DNA of 10,154 nt, from contig CP070636.1 in NCBI GenBank assembly GCA_020356305.1, positions 1,347,982 through 1,358,135 on the forward strand, in the 5' to 3' direction. The translations under genes were made by a program, and so were the position numbers. The notes beneath the pieces are model-generated. The model did no database searches. It worked only from the letters and a program-made list of their open reading frames with translations, and was not told where the DNA came from. This document shows positions 1-6,123 of the stretch, piece after piece (the first letter of the stretch is position 1; the number at the start of each line of letters is the position of its first letter). Source of the stretch: Candidatus Bathyarchaeota archaeon. GTDB lineage: Archaea; Thermoproteota; Bathyarchaeia; Bathyarchaeales; Bathyarchaeaceae.

Positions 1-44
1 CCATTGCATTTTTCAGAATCTGATACAACAAATTTTCGCTGCAT
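1..44 (-). CDS. 4Fe-4S ferredoxin-like protein, N-terminal fragment (runs off the left edge)
   Basis: Only the first 14 codons are in the window. They read MQRKFVVSDSEKCN followed by the first two bases of a Gly codon. The D-x-E-K-C-N-G start is typical of bacterial-type 4Fe-4S ferredoxin domains (D-P-E-K-C-x-G-C), where this Cys is the first cluster ligand. The ATG lies 1 nt past the TAA of the upstream AOR gene. A Shine-Dalgarno GGAGGT inside the end of that gene lies 11 nt before it, so the two are co-transcribed and probably translationally coupled. AOR genes are often paired with small Fe-S electron-transfer subunits, so this is probably the electron acceptor of the AOR. The rest of the domain cannot be seen, so the number of clusters is unknown. 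Confidence 0.72.
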   Translation of the reverse strand, partial: MQRKFVVSDSEKCN

Positions 45-45
45 T

Positions 46-1917
46 TTAGACGCCTACCTCCTTTGCCATGGCATTTAATCCTAACTCTTTGAGTTTCTTC
101 TTAGTCGGCATGCCATCCCTTGTCCAGCCACGTGCGAAGTAGTAGTCGTCTAGCATAAAGTCAAGTTCCTCTTGCGTCAGGCGTGATCCTTTAGCATCAC
201 CGTCTGGGATAGGATCATTGAACATTCTGGGTGGAAGCGAGTCGTCTTTTCTGGTCCATCCTTCTCTTATGTTGTAGGCTTTTTCCATATTCCAGACGCG
301 TTCTCCAGCTGCTCTCAGTTCTTCAGTGGTCAACGGTATTCCGGTAACTAAAGTATACAAGTGGGCTAGGTCACTGTAAGCGTGCATCCATAGGTCTCCT
401 GAAAACCGGCAAATCATCAATAGATCGTAAAGAGTCAGATTGTTTTCCTTCTCCGCGACAAATCCACCCTGACCCTTTTCAAACTTGAACCTGTTGATCC
501 GCCCTCGAATTTCAGGTCCGAAAACAGCTGCACTTATGTGATCTGCACATCTTGTGGAAACAGCAAAAGATAACGCTGTCGCTTTCAATCCTCTGACATC
601 GAATCCGGGGAATTCGAGACCTTTGGAATGCATGGCAAACTTTTCAGAGCCTTCACCAATTTTCTCTGAGGCTCTTTTCACGCCCTCTGCTAAAATATCT
701 CCTAGGCCTTCTCTGTGCGCTATTCGCGGGATGATCTCTATTAATGCCCCATGTTCTCCAAAGGATAAATCGGTTCCCCCCGTGTCCTTTAATGTAAGTA
801 TCCCCTTTTCAAAGCATTCCATAGCCCAAGCAATAGTGACGCCGGTGCTTATCACGTCTATTCCCAAGCTGTCACAAAGCTGTCCTGCTTTTACTATTGC
901 GGGCAAATACCAGATTCCGCAGTTTGCTCCAAGCGCATACATTCCTTGATACTCCATCTTGTAGGCTTCACCTTTGTAAGGACCCACTCTTATGAAGTCA
1001 ACGTGATCGCATCCTATGGGGCAACCGGCACATGCGATACTTTTATGAACGTATTGTTTTCGCATCCAATCAGTTGATATCTTCCTGATATCTTCACTCA
1101 TGAGTGTAGACTCTTTGAAAGCATCTGTGCTTTGAAAATTTCTTATTGGTGTGGCATAATTCGATAGGTATTCCAGACCTGTGCCAATGGTTCCCAAATC
1201 TTTCATAATGGTCGAAGTCAAGCCTTTGATGATCTTCTTATAATATTCTCGACATACATTCAAAAGTTCGTCAAGCTTGGCAACTTCTACAGTTTTAGAC
1301 CCTCTGACTGCCACTGCTTTAAGCTGTTTTGAACCCATAATTGCACCCATACCTGTTCTGCCATCATCCTCATGGTGATGATCGCTTATGATAGATGCAA
1401 AACGAACGAGGTTTTCTCCTGCGGGTCCTATAGTTGCTACTCGAACGTTGTCATCACCGATCTTATCCCGAATTGCTCTATCTGTCTCCCAGCAGTCTCT
1501 ACCCCACAATTCCTTCGCGTCGCGAAACTCGACGATGTCATCGTCGATAAATAGATACGTCGGTTTCTTCGCTCTTCCCTTTATCAAGAGACAATCGTAA
1601 CCAGCTCTCCTGAACGCCTGGCTCCAAAAGCTAGAGCCAATAGATTTTCCCAGAAAGCCAGTTAGGGGAGACTTCGCTTGAACTACATATTTTGCGCTAG
1701 TTGGAATCACTGTTCCAGAAAAAGGCCCCACCGCAAAAACCACCACATTATCAGGGCTTAACGGATCTATTCCCGGTTTCTGATACTCATACAGGAGATT
1801 TATGCTAAATCCGCTTCCACCAATAAACCTTCTACGGAAAACCTCGGAAAACGCTTCAATCTTTGTTTTCTGAGAGGTCAAGTCTGCAATCAAAATTCTC
1901 CCGGAGTAACCGTACAT
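46..1917 (-). CDS. Aldehyde:ferredoxin oxidoreductase (tungsten/molybdopterin enzyme)
   Basis: 623 residues, normal for the AOR family. Cytoplasmic enzymes of this family oxidise aldehydes to carboxylic acids at a bis-molybdopterin tungsten (or molybdenum) site and reduce ferredoxin. The N-terminal domain begins MYGYSGRIL and has the usual blocks: GGSGFS near 33-38, AVGPFSGT near 62-69, KSPLTG near 82-87, RRAGYD at 103-108, IGPAGENL near 163-170 and GRTGMGAIMGSK near 186-197. The 4Fe-4S cluster ligands are visible as C296-x2-C299-x3-C303 with a distal C503. GID-VISTG near 352-358 is the family's second pterin-contact region. The ATG at 1917 follows GGAGATGG on the mRNA about 6 nt upstream. 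The gene is divergent from a second AOR and followed by a ferredoxin-like gene. The substrate cannot be told from sequence; families such as AOR, FOR, GAPOR and WOR share these motifs. Confidence 0.95.
   Translation of the reverse strand: MYGYSGRILIADLTSQKTKIEAFSEVFRRRFIGGSGFSINLLYEYQKPGIDPLSPDNVVVFAVGPFSGTVIPTSAKYVVQAKSPLTGFLGKSIGSSFWSQAFRRAGYDCLLIKGRAKKPTYLFIDDDIVEFRDAKELWGRDCWETDRAIRDKIGDDNVRVATIGPAGENLVRFASIISDHHHEDDGRTGMGAIMGSKQLKAVAVRGSKTVEVAKLDELLNVCREYYKKIIKGLTSTIMKDLGTIGTGLEYLSNYATPIRNFQSTDAFKESTLMSEDIRKISTDWMRKQYVHKSIACAGCPIGCDHVDFIRVGPYKGEAYKMEYQGMYALGANCGIWYLPAIVKAGQLCDSLGIDVISTGVTIAWAMECFEKGILTLKDTGGTDLSFGEHGALIEIIPRIAHREGLGDILAEGVKRASEKIGEGSEKFAMHSKGLEFPGFDVRGLKATALSFAVSTRCADHISAAVFGPEIRGRINRFKFEKGQGGFVAEKENNLTLYDLLMICRFSGDLWMHAYSDLAHLYTLVTGIPLTTEELRAAGERVWNMEKAYNIREGWTRKDDSLPPRMFNDPIPDGDAKGSRLTQEELDFMLDDYYFARGWTRDGMPTKKKLKELGLNAMAKEVGV
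56..61 (-). promoter_or_regulatory. Shine-Dalgarno for the ferredoxin-like gene
   Basis: GGAGGT on the minus strand lies inside the last codons of the AOR gene, 11 nt ahead of the ATG at 44. It is a strong match to the archaeal anti-Shine-Dalgarno and supports reading the edge fragment as a real, coupled gene. Confidence 0.6.
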
Positions 1918-1955
1918 CGTTTACCATCTCCAGCTACGCCAGAAACACATCATTT

Positions 1956-1974
1956 TTCAAGGGTTCTCCTTGAA
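1956..1974. promoter_or_regulatory. 19-bp inverted repeat between the divergent AOR genes (candidate operator)
   Basis: TTCAAGG-GTTCT-CCTTGAA has perfect 7-bp arms around a 5-nt spacer. It lies in the gap between the divergent AOR genes, next to the shared TATA-like sequence at 1978-1988. For the minus-strand gene it falls near the expected transcription start, where a bound repressor could block initiation. No regulator gene is adjacent, so the binding protein is unknown. Confidence 0.5.
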
Positions 1975-1977
1975 TTC

Positions 1978-1988
1978 TCTTTATAACT
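1978..1988. promoter_or_regulatory. TATA-like element readable on both strands
   Basis: CTCTTTATAAC on the plus strand contains the self-complementary TTATAA core, so it could serve either AOR gene. On the minus strand it would place the transcript start near 1957, giving a leader of about 40 nt that contains the Shine-Dalgarno of the 1917 start. On the plus strand a closer TATA candidate exists at 2029-2037, so its use there is less certain. Confidence 0.45.
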
Positions 1989-2028
1989 CTTACGCACACA
2001 TGAAAGAAAGCAATAAAAAGAATCAGAT

Positions 2029-2037
2029 ACTTATAGG
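2029..2037 (+). promoter_or_regulatory. Candidate TATA box for the plus-strand AOR gene
   Basis: ACTTATAGG would start transcription about 25 nt downstream, near 2055-2060. That lies just before the ATG at 2069 and is consistent with a very short leader. GGTG at 2058-2061 could act as a weak Shine-Dalgarno. This supports the 2069 start over the upstream TTG. Confidence 0.4.
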
Positions 2038-2068
2038 TGAGAAATCATCAGAATGTCGGTGCCCAAAA

Positions 2069-3955
2069 ATGAATGGTTGGACTGGTAAATTCTTAAGAGT
2101 GAACCTAACAAAAGGAAAGGCGGTTATTCAAGAATACGATCCCAACTTGGCGTTAACTTTCCTTGGCGGAAGGGGGTTTGCAGTTAAGATTCTCTGGGAC
2201 GAGGTGGAGCCAGGCATAGATGCCCTCTCCCCTAAGAACAAGCTTATATTCGCAGCTGGACCCCTGACCGCATTCCCGTTACCTAGCAGCGGCAAGCTTG
2301 TCGTCGCAGCGAAGAGCCCCCTAACAGGCGGGTACGGCGATGGGAATATTGGCACTCTAGCATCGGTGCAGTTGAGAAGAGCTGGGTATGACGCATTAGT
2401 TTTGGAGGGAAAGGCCAAGAAACCGACCGTTCTTTGGATCGACAATGACGAGACGGAGTTACTCGATGGCAGAGACTTGTGGGGACTCGGGTCCTTTGAA
2501 ACTGAGAAGAAGGTAAAAGAAGAGCACGGTGGGACTGTGGGCGTTGTCGAGATAGGGCCCGCGGGAGAAAATCTGGTTAAGATCTCTTTGTTGGTCTCGC
2601 AAGAAGGCCGGGCTGGTGGCAGGCCTGGAATGGGGGCTGTTATGGGATCTAAGAATCTGAAAGCTGTCGCCATCAAGGGATCTCGAACAATACCGGCAAC
2701 TGATCTCGACGGATTGAAAGCCTTAGGCACCAATGCGTATGAAGACATTGTGAAAAGAAGCAACTATGATTTTTGGAGGCGTCAGGGAACGATGGTCGCT
2801 GTGCAGTGGTGCCAAGAGAACAGTGTTCTACCGACCCACAACTTCAGAGAGGGCATCTTTGATAAAGCGGAGGCAATAGATGGATTTACCATGGAGAAGC
2901 TGAAGGTCACTCAGAGAGATTGCGGCAATACGACTTGCGCTAACGTCTGCTACAACTGCTATGACACTTGCCCCGCATTTACCTGCAATACTATCTGTGG
3001 CAACGTTATAGAGGATGCAGAGAATAGATTCTCAGAACTTGACTACGAGAACGTGTCTCTGCTTGGGTCCAATATAGGTCTAGGTGACCTCAAAAAAGTC
3101 GCTGTTCTCAATAGACTAGCTGACGACTATGGTCTAGACACCATCTCTCTTGGAAGCGTGATAGGCTTTGCCATGGAAGCTTCCGAAAAGAAGCTAATCG
3201 ACCGCAAGATTGAGTGGGGCGACTTCGATGAGGCCAGAGCCCTCGTCGAAGAAGTAGCTACTAGACGGGGAATAGGCGATCTTCTCGCGGAGGGTGTACG
3301 ATCGGCAGCCGAGAAGCTGGGCGACAACTCCTCGAAGTGGGCAATGCACGTGAAGGGCTTGGAGATTTCCGGTTATGACTGTCATACAACACCTGGGATG
3401 GCTTTGGCTTTTGGGACATCGAGTATAGGCGCCCATCACAAGGATGCTTGGGTCATTTCATGGGAGGTAACGGTTGGACGCGAAACCTACAGCGAAGCCA
3501 AAGTTGACAAGCTAATTGAGTTCCAAAGGATCAGGGGAGGAATGTTTGAAAGTCTAGTGACGTGCAGACTCCCATGGATAGAGTTGGGCTTTGAGCCAGA
3601 TTGGTACTTACGCTTCCTCAAGGCAGCGACCGGTGTAACCATGACGCTCGACGATATCTTCACCATTGCCGACAGAATGTACACCCTAATCAGGGCTTTC
3701 TGGGTCAGGGAATATAATACTGGGTGGAGTAGCGCCCAAGACTATCCACCGGCGAGATGGTTCAGTGAACCCCTCACGAAAGGCCCCTACAGTGGAGCCA
3801 CCCTGGACAGAAGCAAATATGAGACAATGCTGCAGTGGTATTATCAACGCAGAGGTTGGGATCGTCGAGGCATACCTAGAGAGGCCACGCTGAAGAGGCT
3901 TGGTCTGGAGGATGTGGCCCAAGAGCTTGAACAACACGTGAAACTTGTATCGTGA
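2069..3955 (+). CDS. Aldehyde:ferredoxin oxidoreductase with a cysteine-rich loop
   Basis: 628 residues from the ATG at 2069. I chose this start because MNGWTGKFLRVNL is the normal AOR N-terminus. The frame stays open to a TTG at 1970, but the extra 33 residues do not look like AOR and that TTG lies inside the intergenic inverted repeat. Numbered from 2069, the usual blocks are present: GGRGFAVK near 33-40, AGPLTAFPLPSSGK near 63-76, KSPLTGG near 82-88, RRAGYD near 103-108, IGPAGENL near 162-169 and GRPGMGAVMGSKNLKA near 184-199. The cluster ligands fit C294-x2-C297-x3-C301 plus C499. Four further Cys (285, 290, 306, 310) crowd the same loop. The reaction should be aldehyde oxidation with ferredoxin reduction. 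It is a diverged paralogue of the minus-strand AOR, not a recent duplicate. The substrate is unknown. Confidence 0.94.
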   Translation: MNGWTGKFLRVNLTKGKAVIQEYDPNLALTFLGGRGFAVKILWDEVEPGIDALSPKNKLIFAAGPLTAFPLPSSGKLVVAAKSPLTGGYGDGNIGTLASVQLRRAGYDALVLEGKAKKPTVLWIDNDETELLDGRDLWGLGSFETEKKVKEEHGGTVGVVEIGPAGENLVKISLLVSQEGRAGGRPGMGAVMGSKNLKAVAIKGSRTIPATDLDGLKALGTNAYEDIVKRSNYDFWRRQGTMVAVQWCQENSVLPTHNFREGIFDKAEAIDGFTMEKLKVTQRDCGNTTCANVCYNCYDTCPAFTCNTICGNVIEDAENRFSELDYENVSLLGSNIGLGDLKKVAVLNRLADDYGLDTISLGSVIGFAMEASEKKLIDRKIEWGDFDEARALVEEVATRRGIGDLLAEGVRSAAEKLGDNSSKWAMHVKGLEISGYDCHTTPGMALAFGTSSIGAHHKDAWVISWEVTVGRETYSEAKVDKLIEFQRIRGGMFESLVTCRLPWIELGFEPDWYLRFLKAATGVTMTLDDIFTIADRMYTLIRAFWVREYNTGWSSAQDYPPARWFSEPLTKGPYSGATLDRSKYETMLQWYYQRRGWDRRGIPREATLKRLGLEDVAQELEQHVKLVS

Positions 3956-4065
3956 CTCTTGAAATGCTTGTAATCTTTAGTCAATAACTTTCTTGGCGCA
4001 CACTAGATAAACAGATCTTTATGGCGTTCCAGAGCACTATACACAGTTGCGGAGTACATATATTT

Positions 4066-4077
4066 GGCGCGCGCGGC
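4066..4077. repeat. CG-alternating tract downstream of the helical-protein gene
   Basis: GGCGCGCGCGGC lies 3 bp beyond the stop of the minus-strand gene at 4080, in the convergent gap after the plus-strand AOR. The core GCGCGCGCG is alternating purine/pyrimidine and self-complementary. It is one of four such intergenic tracts between 4.06 and 5.77 kb. Its role is unknown. Confidence 0.5.
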
Positions 4078-4079
4078 GG

Positions 4080-4514
4080 TCAAATCATCTTTGATTCTGC
4101 TTTACTTAGGTCAAGTCTTGCTTTTACAAGTTTTTCATAGAGGATTGCGACTTTTGAAGCGTTCTTGCTAGCAACAGCTTTAAGAAGGTCACCCTCGATT
4201 TCAGCTACTTCTAAGCGTTGGTAATAGTCCAGTGATTCCTTGAAATGCGCCAACACGATTTTTCCCGTTAATATGGGATGGTTGTTGGTGACGTTTGCCT
4301 CAGGAAAGCGAATCCCGTGTTCAAGCTCGACTTCAAGTCCCCGCTGAAACTCTTCGAGTGCAATCTTCATTTCTCCAGTTTCAAGTTCGGCCAATATTGC
4401 TCTAGCTTCTTTGGGTAATATTTCCGCCTTTTTCAGTAGGGTCCAATCTCTAATTTTGAGTTTTCCACAAACTCGCTTTACCTCTTGTACGGAGACATAG
4501 TCAGGCAGATTCAT
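4080..4514 (-). CDS. Conserved helical protein of unknown function (DUF5661-like)
   Basis: 144 residues, rich in Lys and Glu, mostly predicted helix, with no signal peptide or membrane segment. The middle part (about 80-110) reads GIRFPEANVTNNHPILTGK followed by AHFKE, DYYQRLEVAE. This resembles the VTN-x2-P-x-LTGKI-x2-AH-x-KE-x2-DYY-x-RL block that I recall from small DUF5661-type proteins of unknown function. The family assignment is from memory. The ATG at 4514 follows a short GTGA Shine-Dalgarno 6 nt upstream. A TATA box at 4547-4556 gives it its own promoter, so it need not depend on cofE 69 bp upstream. Nothing visible gives a biochemical function. Confidence 0.8.
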   Translation of the reverse strand: MNLPDYVSVQEVKRVCGKLKIRDWTLLKKAEILPKEARAILAELETGEMKIALEEFQRGLEVELEHGIRFPEANVTNNHPILTGKIVLAHFKESLDYYQRLEVAEIEGDLLKAVASKNASKVAILYEKLVKARLDLSKAESKMI

Positions 4515-4546
4515 ACAAATTCACTGGAAATAACTAATTTTAGTCA

Positions 4547-4556
4547 AGTATATAGT
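4547..4556 (-). promoter_or_regulatory. TATA box for the helical-protein gene
   Basis: AACTATATAC on the minus strand, core TATATA at 4549-4554. It would start transcription near 4526, about 12 nt before the ATG at 4514, leaving room for the GTGA Shine-Dalgarno. Confidence 0.5.
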
Positions 4557-4563
4557 TGCCGTT

Positions 4564-4579
4564 GGACGCACGCGCATCC
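4564..4579 (-). repeat. CG-alternating hairpin between cofE and the helical-protein gene
   Basis: On the minus strand GGATGC-GCGT-GCGTCC can fold into a 6-bp stem with one G-U pair and a 4-nt loop, 4 nt after the cofE stop. It contains an alternating purine/pyrimidine run (ACGCACGCGCAT on plus). No T-run follows, so it is not an ordinary archaeal terminator. It also lies about 8 bp upstream of the TATA box of the next gene. Confidence 0.45.
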
Positions 4580-4583
4580 AGAG

Positions 4584-5378
4584 CTACAAAAACAGATCTT
4601 TTTCCTTTGGTCTTGCCAGTTCGGTTGCCTTTGCCTCTTTTGATTTTCGATATCGATATCCTCGGATTATTGCAGCTGGAACTCCTTCATTTGCTTGTCC
4701 GATAACGAGTTCAGCTGCTGAACACAACTCATCGACGATTGCTGTTTGTTTCACTCTTAAAACATATCCAAACAAGTCTTTCTCTCCTCTCCGGTCTCGA
4801 ATGGGACAGATTCCGGCGACTCCTATAGCAATATTGATCTCACCCGCTCTGAGTGGGCGACCATGAGTGTCGGAGATGACAACCGCCACTTCATTTTTCG
4901 TCAGTCGTCTTATCTCTCGCCGTATCTTCTGCGCTGAATGGTCTGGATCTTTGGGTAAGAGGGCGACGTTTCTTTCCCCAGGAACATTGGATTGGTCAAC
5001 TCCTGCATTGGCACAGATAATTCCATGCTTGGTTTCCGTAATGAGCTTTCCGTCGCCCATCCGCACAATACTCTTGGACTCTCGCAGGACGATCTCAATG
5101 AGGGCAGGGTCTTTATTGAATTGTTGAGCAATACTTTTTGCAAAATTTGAGGGAACGACGCTATTAAGATTCACAACGTTTCCTTCAGCTCGAGAGACAA
5201 CAACATGCGTTATGACAACAATGTCGCCTTCTCGAATCGGGGTTCCCTGTTGCTTTGCTGCTTTGCAAATGAGTTCGGCAATATTGTCTCCATCCTTTAT
5301 AACGGGCAATCCTTCCACGCCAATTATCTGAACGGTGGGAATTTTCACTGAATGGTCTGAATCTTTTTTCGGACACAT
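4584..5378 (-). CDS. cofE: Coenzyme F420-0:L-glutamate ligase
   Basis: 264 residues from the ATG at 5378. The enzyme adds glutamates to F420-0 using GTP and divalent metal, making the gamma-linked tail of the deazaflavin coenzyme F420 in the cytoplasm. The stand-alone length matches archaeal CofE rather than the bacterial FbiB fusion. Family motifs are plain: GDIVVITHVVVSRAEGN near 51-67 (usual S-K-A-E-G, here S-R-A-E-G), ESKSIVRM near 100-107, ANAGVDQSN near 123-131 with D128, and SDTHGRPLRAGEINIAIG near 169-186 with D170 (a likely metal ligand). The C-terminal part holds GEKDLFGYVL and ELVIGQANEGVPAAIIRG. A GTG at 5387 would add three residues, but GGAT then abuts the start codon; the ATG at 5378 has AAGGA 10 nt upstream. 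No other F420 biosynthesis gene is adjacent. Confidence 0.95.
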   Translation of the reverse strand: MCPKKDSDHSVKIPTVQIIGVEGLPVIKDGDNIAELICKAAKQQGTPIREGDIVVITHVVVSRAEGNVVNLNSVVPSNFAKSIAQQFNKDPALIEIVLRESKSIVRMGDGKLITETKHGIICANAGVDQSNVPGERNVALLPKDPDHSAQKIRREIRRLTKNEVAVVISDTHGRPLRAGEINIAIGVAGICPIRDRRGEKDLFGYVLRVKQTAIVDELCSAAELVIGQANEGVPAAIIRGYRYRKSKEAKATELARPKEKDLFL

Positions 5379-5439
5379 ATGTTTCACATCCTTTTTCTGA
5401 AGAGTTTAACTCGTTCCATGTCAATAACAGACTGAAATC

Positions 5440-5450
5440 CGCGCGCGCGC
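5440..5450. repeat. CG-alternating tract upstream of cofE
   Basis: CGCGCGCGCGC is a perfect dinucleotide run in the leader/promoter region of cofE. A weak TATA-like CTGTTATTGAC (minus strand, about 5422-5432) lies roughly 8 bp downstream in the sense of transcription. Such alternating CG runs can adopt left-handed DNA under negative supercoiling; a role here is speculation. Confidence 0.5.
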
Positions 5451-5511
5451 TTTATGTATGAATAGTGGATACAAAAGCATACACAAAACTCCCTCTACAT
5501 GTGCAATTTCT

Positions 5512-5530
5512 CAAAAAAAGAGAGGGTGGA
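5512..5530 (-). terminator. T-run terminator after the 34-residue gene
   Basis: On the minus strand TCCACCCTCTCTTTTTTTG has a pyrimidine lead-in and seven T residues, enough for archaeal intrinsic termination. It is nearly identical to the element at 5769-5785, differing by a 2-nt CT insertion. A weak stem (ACAAACC at 5537-5543 with GGTTTGT at 5563-5569, 19-nt loop) precedes it. It lies about 75 nt after the stop at 5607. Confidence 0.6.
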
Positions 5531-5606
5531 TCGCACACAAACCTTGATCACCGAGAGATAAGGGTTTGTCTGAATTATCGGTATTCCCTCTGATTGATCG
5601 GCGCTT

Positions 5607-5711
5607 TCACTTTCGTCTCCTGCAGATTTTCTTGCCTTCAACTTCCGTGACATAAACGAAATCTACCTCCGCCAGTTTGCATGCTTCTTCTAAGCTATTA
5701 ACTGCTTTCAC
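5607..5711 (-). CDS. Small protein, 34 residues (short ORF in the cofE upstream gap)
   Basis: Starting at GTG 5711 the frame reads VKAVNSLEEACKLAEVDF, then VYVTEVEGKKICRRRK and TGA. The composition is protein-like: an amphipathic helix (SLEEACKLAE), then a beta hairpin-like VYVTEVEGKKI and a basic RRRK tail. I recall small archaeal proteins of the form SLEEA-KLVEAGFEYVT-x2-GKKLFRKRK, which makes this more than a chance ORF; that match is from memory. Upstream in frame, NFDRQIH extends to a TAG at 5733-5735 without an ATG. The start is therefore uncertain, and an N-terminal truncation is possible. A TATA-like sequence at 5743-5752 and a T-run terminator at 5512-5530 bracket it as a separate transcription unit. 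Function unknown. Confidence 0.55.
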   Translation of the reverse strand: MKAVNSLEEACKLAEVDFVYVTEVEGKKICRRRK

Positions 5712-5742
5712 ATGAATTTGTCGGTCGAAGTTCTAAATACGA

Positions 5743-5752
5743 CTTTTACAAA
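5743..5752 (-). promoter_or_regulatory. Candidate TATA box for the 34-residue gene
   Basis: TTTGTAAAAG on the minus strand would start transcription near 5722, about 11 nt before the GTG at 5711. It is a weak match, but its spacing fits. Confidence 0.35.
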
Positions 5753-5756
5753 TTGA

Positions 5757-5770
5757 TGCGCGTGCGCGCA
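5757..5770. repeat. CG-alternating palindrome upstream of the 34-residue gene
   Basis: TGCGCG-TG-CGCGCA is a perfect 6-bp-arm palindrome, entirely alternating purine/pyrimidine. It sits between the terminator of the 101-residue gene and the candidate TATA box of the 34-residue gene. Confidence 0.55.
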
Positions 5771-5785
5771 AAAAAAGAGGGTGGA
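5769..5785 (-). terminator. T-run terminator after the 101-residue gene
   Basis: On the minus strand TCCACCCTCTTTTTTTG lies about 20 nt after the TGA at 5806. The seven-T run is a good archaeal terminator. It is a near copy of the element at 5512-5530. Confidence 0.65.
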
Positions 5786-5805
5786 CCTTAATTGAATTGT
5801 CTTTC

Positions 5806-6111
5806 TCAGCGAACGGCGTTTCGTTGCTGCCAGGTCATTGCCTGAGTTTTTTTGAGTTCGGCTTCTAACATTGCTGTTTGGATTTCCTTCCGATTATTGT
5901 GATAATTCTGACAGTCGCTACCTAGATTGTGAACGTGGATGATTTCTTCTGGGTTGCTGAAAGATCCGTCAAACCTCCTATTCATACCCAGTCGTCGGAG
6001 CGCCTTTGATATTAACGAACTCTTTCCTTGCAGTCTTCGATCTTTGGGGCTCGCGCATTTGATCTGTTTTGTACAAGAATGTTGAACTGTATCTGCTTCA
6101 CAGCAGGACAT
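5806..6111 (-). CDS. Orphan protein, 101 residues, cysteine-containing N-terminus
   Basis: I do not recognise this protein. From the ATG at 6111 it starts MSCCEADTVQHSCTKQIKC, with Cys at 3, 4, 13 and 19, then a basic stretch (about 23-46) and C67 in HVHNLGSDCQNYH. The Cys/His content could bind metal, but no classical zinc motif is clear. It ends in a charged helix (about 74-92). No signal peptide or membrane segment. A strong Shine-Dalgarno (GAGGTGAT, 4 nt before the ATG) shows it is translated. A GTG nine bases upstream overlaps that site and is unlikely to be used. A TATA box (6167-6175) and a T-run terminator make it a single-gene unit. It is divergent from a winged-helix regulator and shares an inverted repeat with it, so it may be that regulator's target. 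Confidence 0.7.
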   Translation of the reverse strand: MSCCEADTVQHSCTKQIKCASPKDRRLQGKSSLISKALRRLGMNRRFDGSFSNPEEIIHVHNLGSDCQNYHNNRKEIQTAMLEAELKKTQAMTWQQRNAVR

Positions 6112-6115
6112 ACCA

Positions 6116-6123
6116 ATCACCTC
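6116..6123 (-). promoter_or_regulatory. Shine-Dalgarno that sets the start of the 101-residue gene
   Basis: GAGGTGAT on the minus strand is an 8-base match to the archaeal anti-Shine-Dalgarno, 4 nt before the ATG at 6111. It favours that ATG over the GTG at 6118-6120, which lies inside the site. Confidence 0.7.

Noticed and set aside
554..949. A 131-codon plus-strand open frame antisense to the minus-strand AOR
   Set aside because: It mirrors a conserved coding region, is rich in Ser and Pro as antisense frames often are, and has no Shine-Dalgarno or promoter that I can see.
1970..2068. A 33-residue N-terminal extension of the plus-strand AOR starting at TTG 1970
   Set aside because: The extension does not resemble AOR, the TTG lies in the intergenic inverted repeat, and MNGWTGKF at 2069 is the normal family start with a TATA box at suitable distance.
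2128..2763. A 211-codon open frame on the minus strand inside the plus-strand AOR
   Set aside because: It is antisense to strongly conserved AOR motifs and its translation has low complexity and no recognisable domain.
5537..5569. Inverted repeat ACAAACC / GGTTTGT as a separate regulatory hairpin
   Set aside because: Arms of 7 bp around a 19-nt loop are weak and could be chance. It is noted only as a possible companion of the downstream T-run terminator.
5400..5806. A tRNA, CRISPR array or small structured RNA in the longest gene-poor gap
   Set aside because: I found no T-loop sequence, no regularly spaced direct repeats and no extended helix. The repeated elements here are two terminators and CG tracts.
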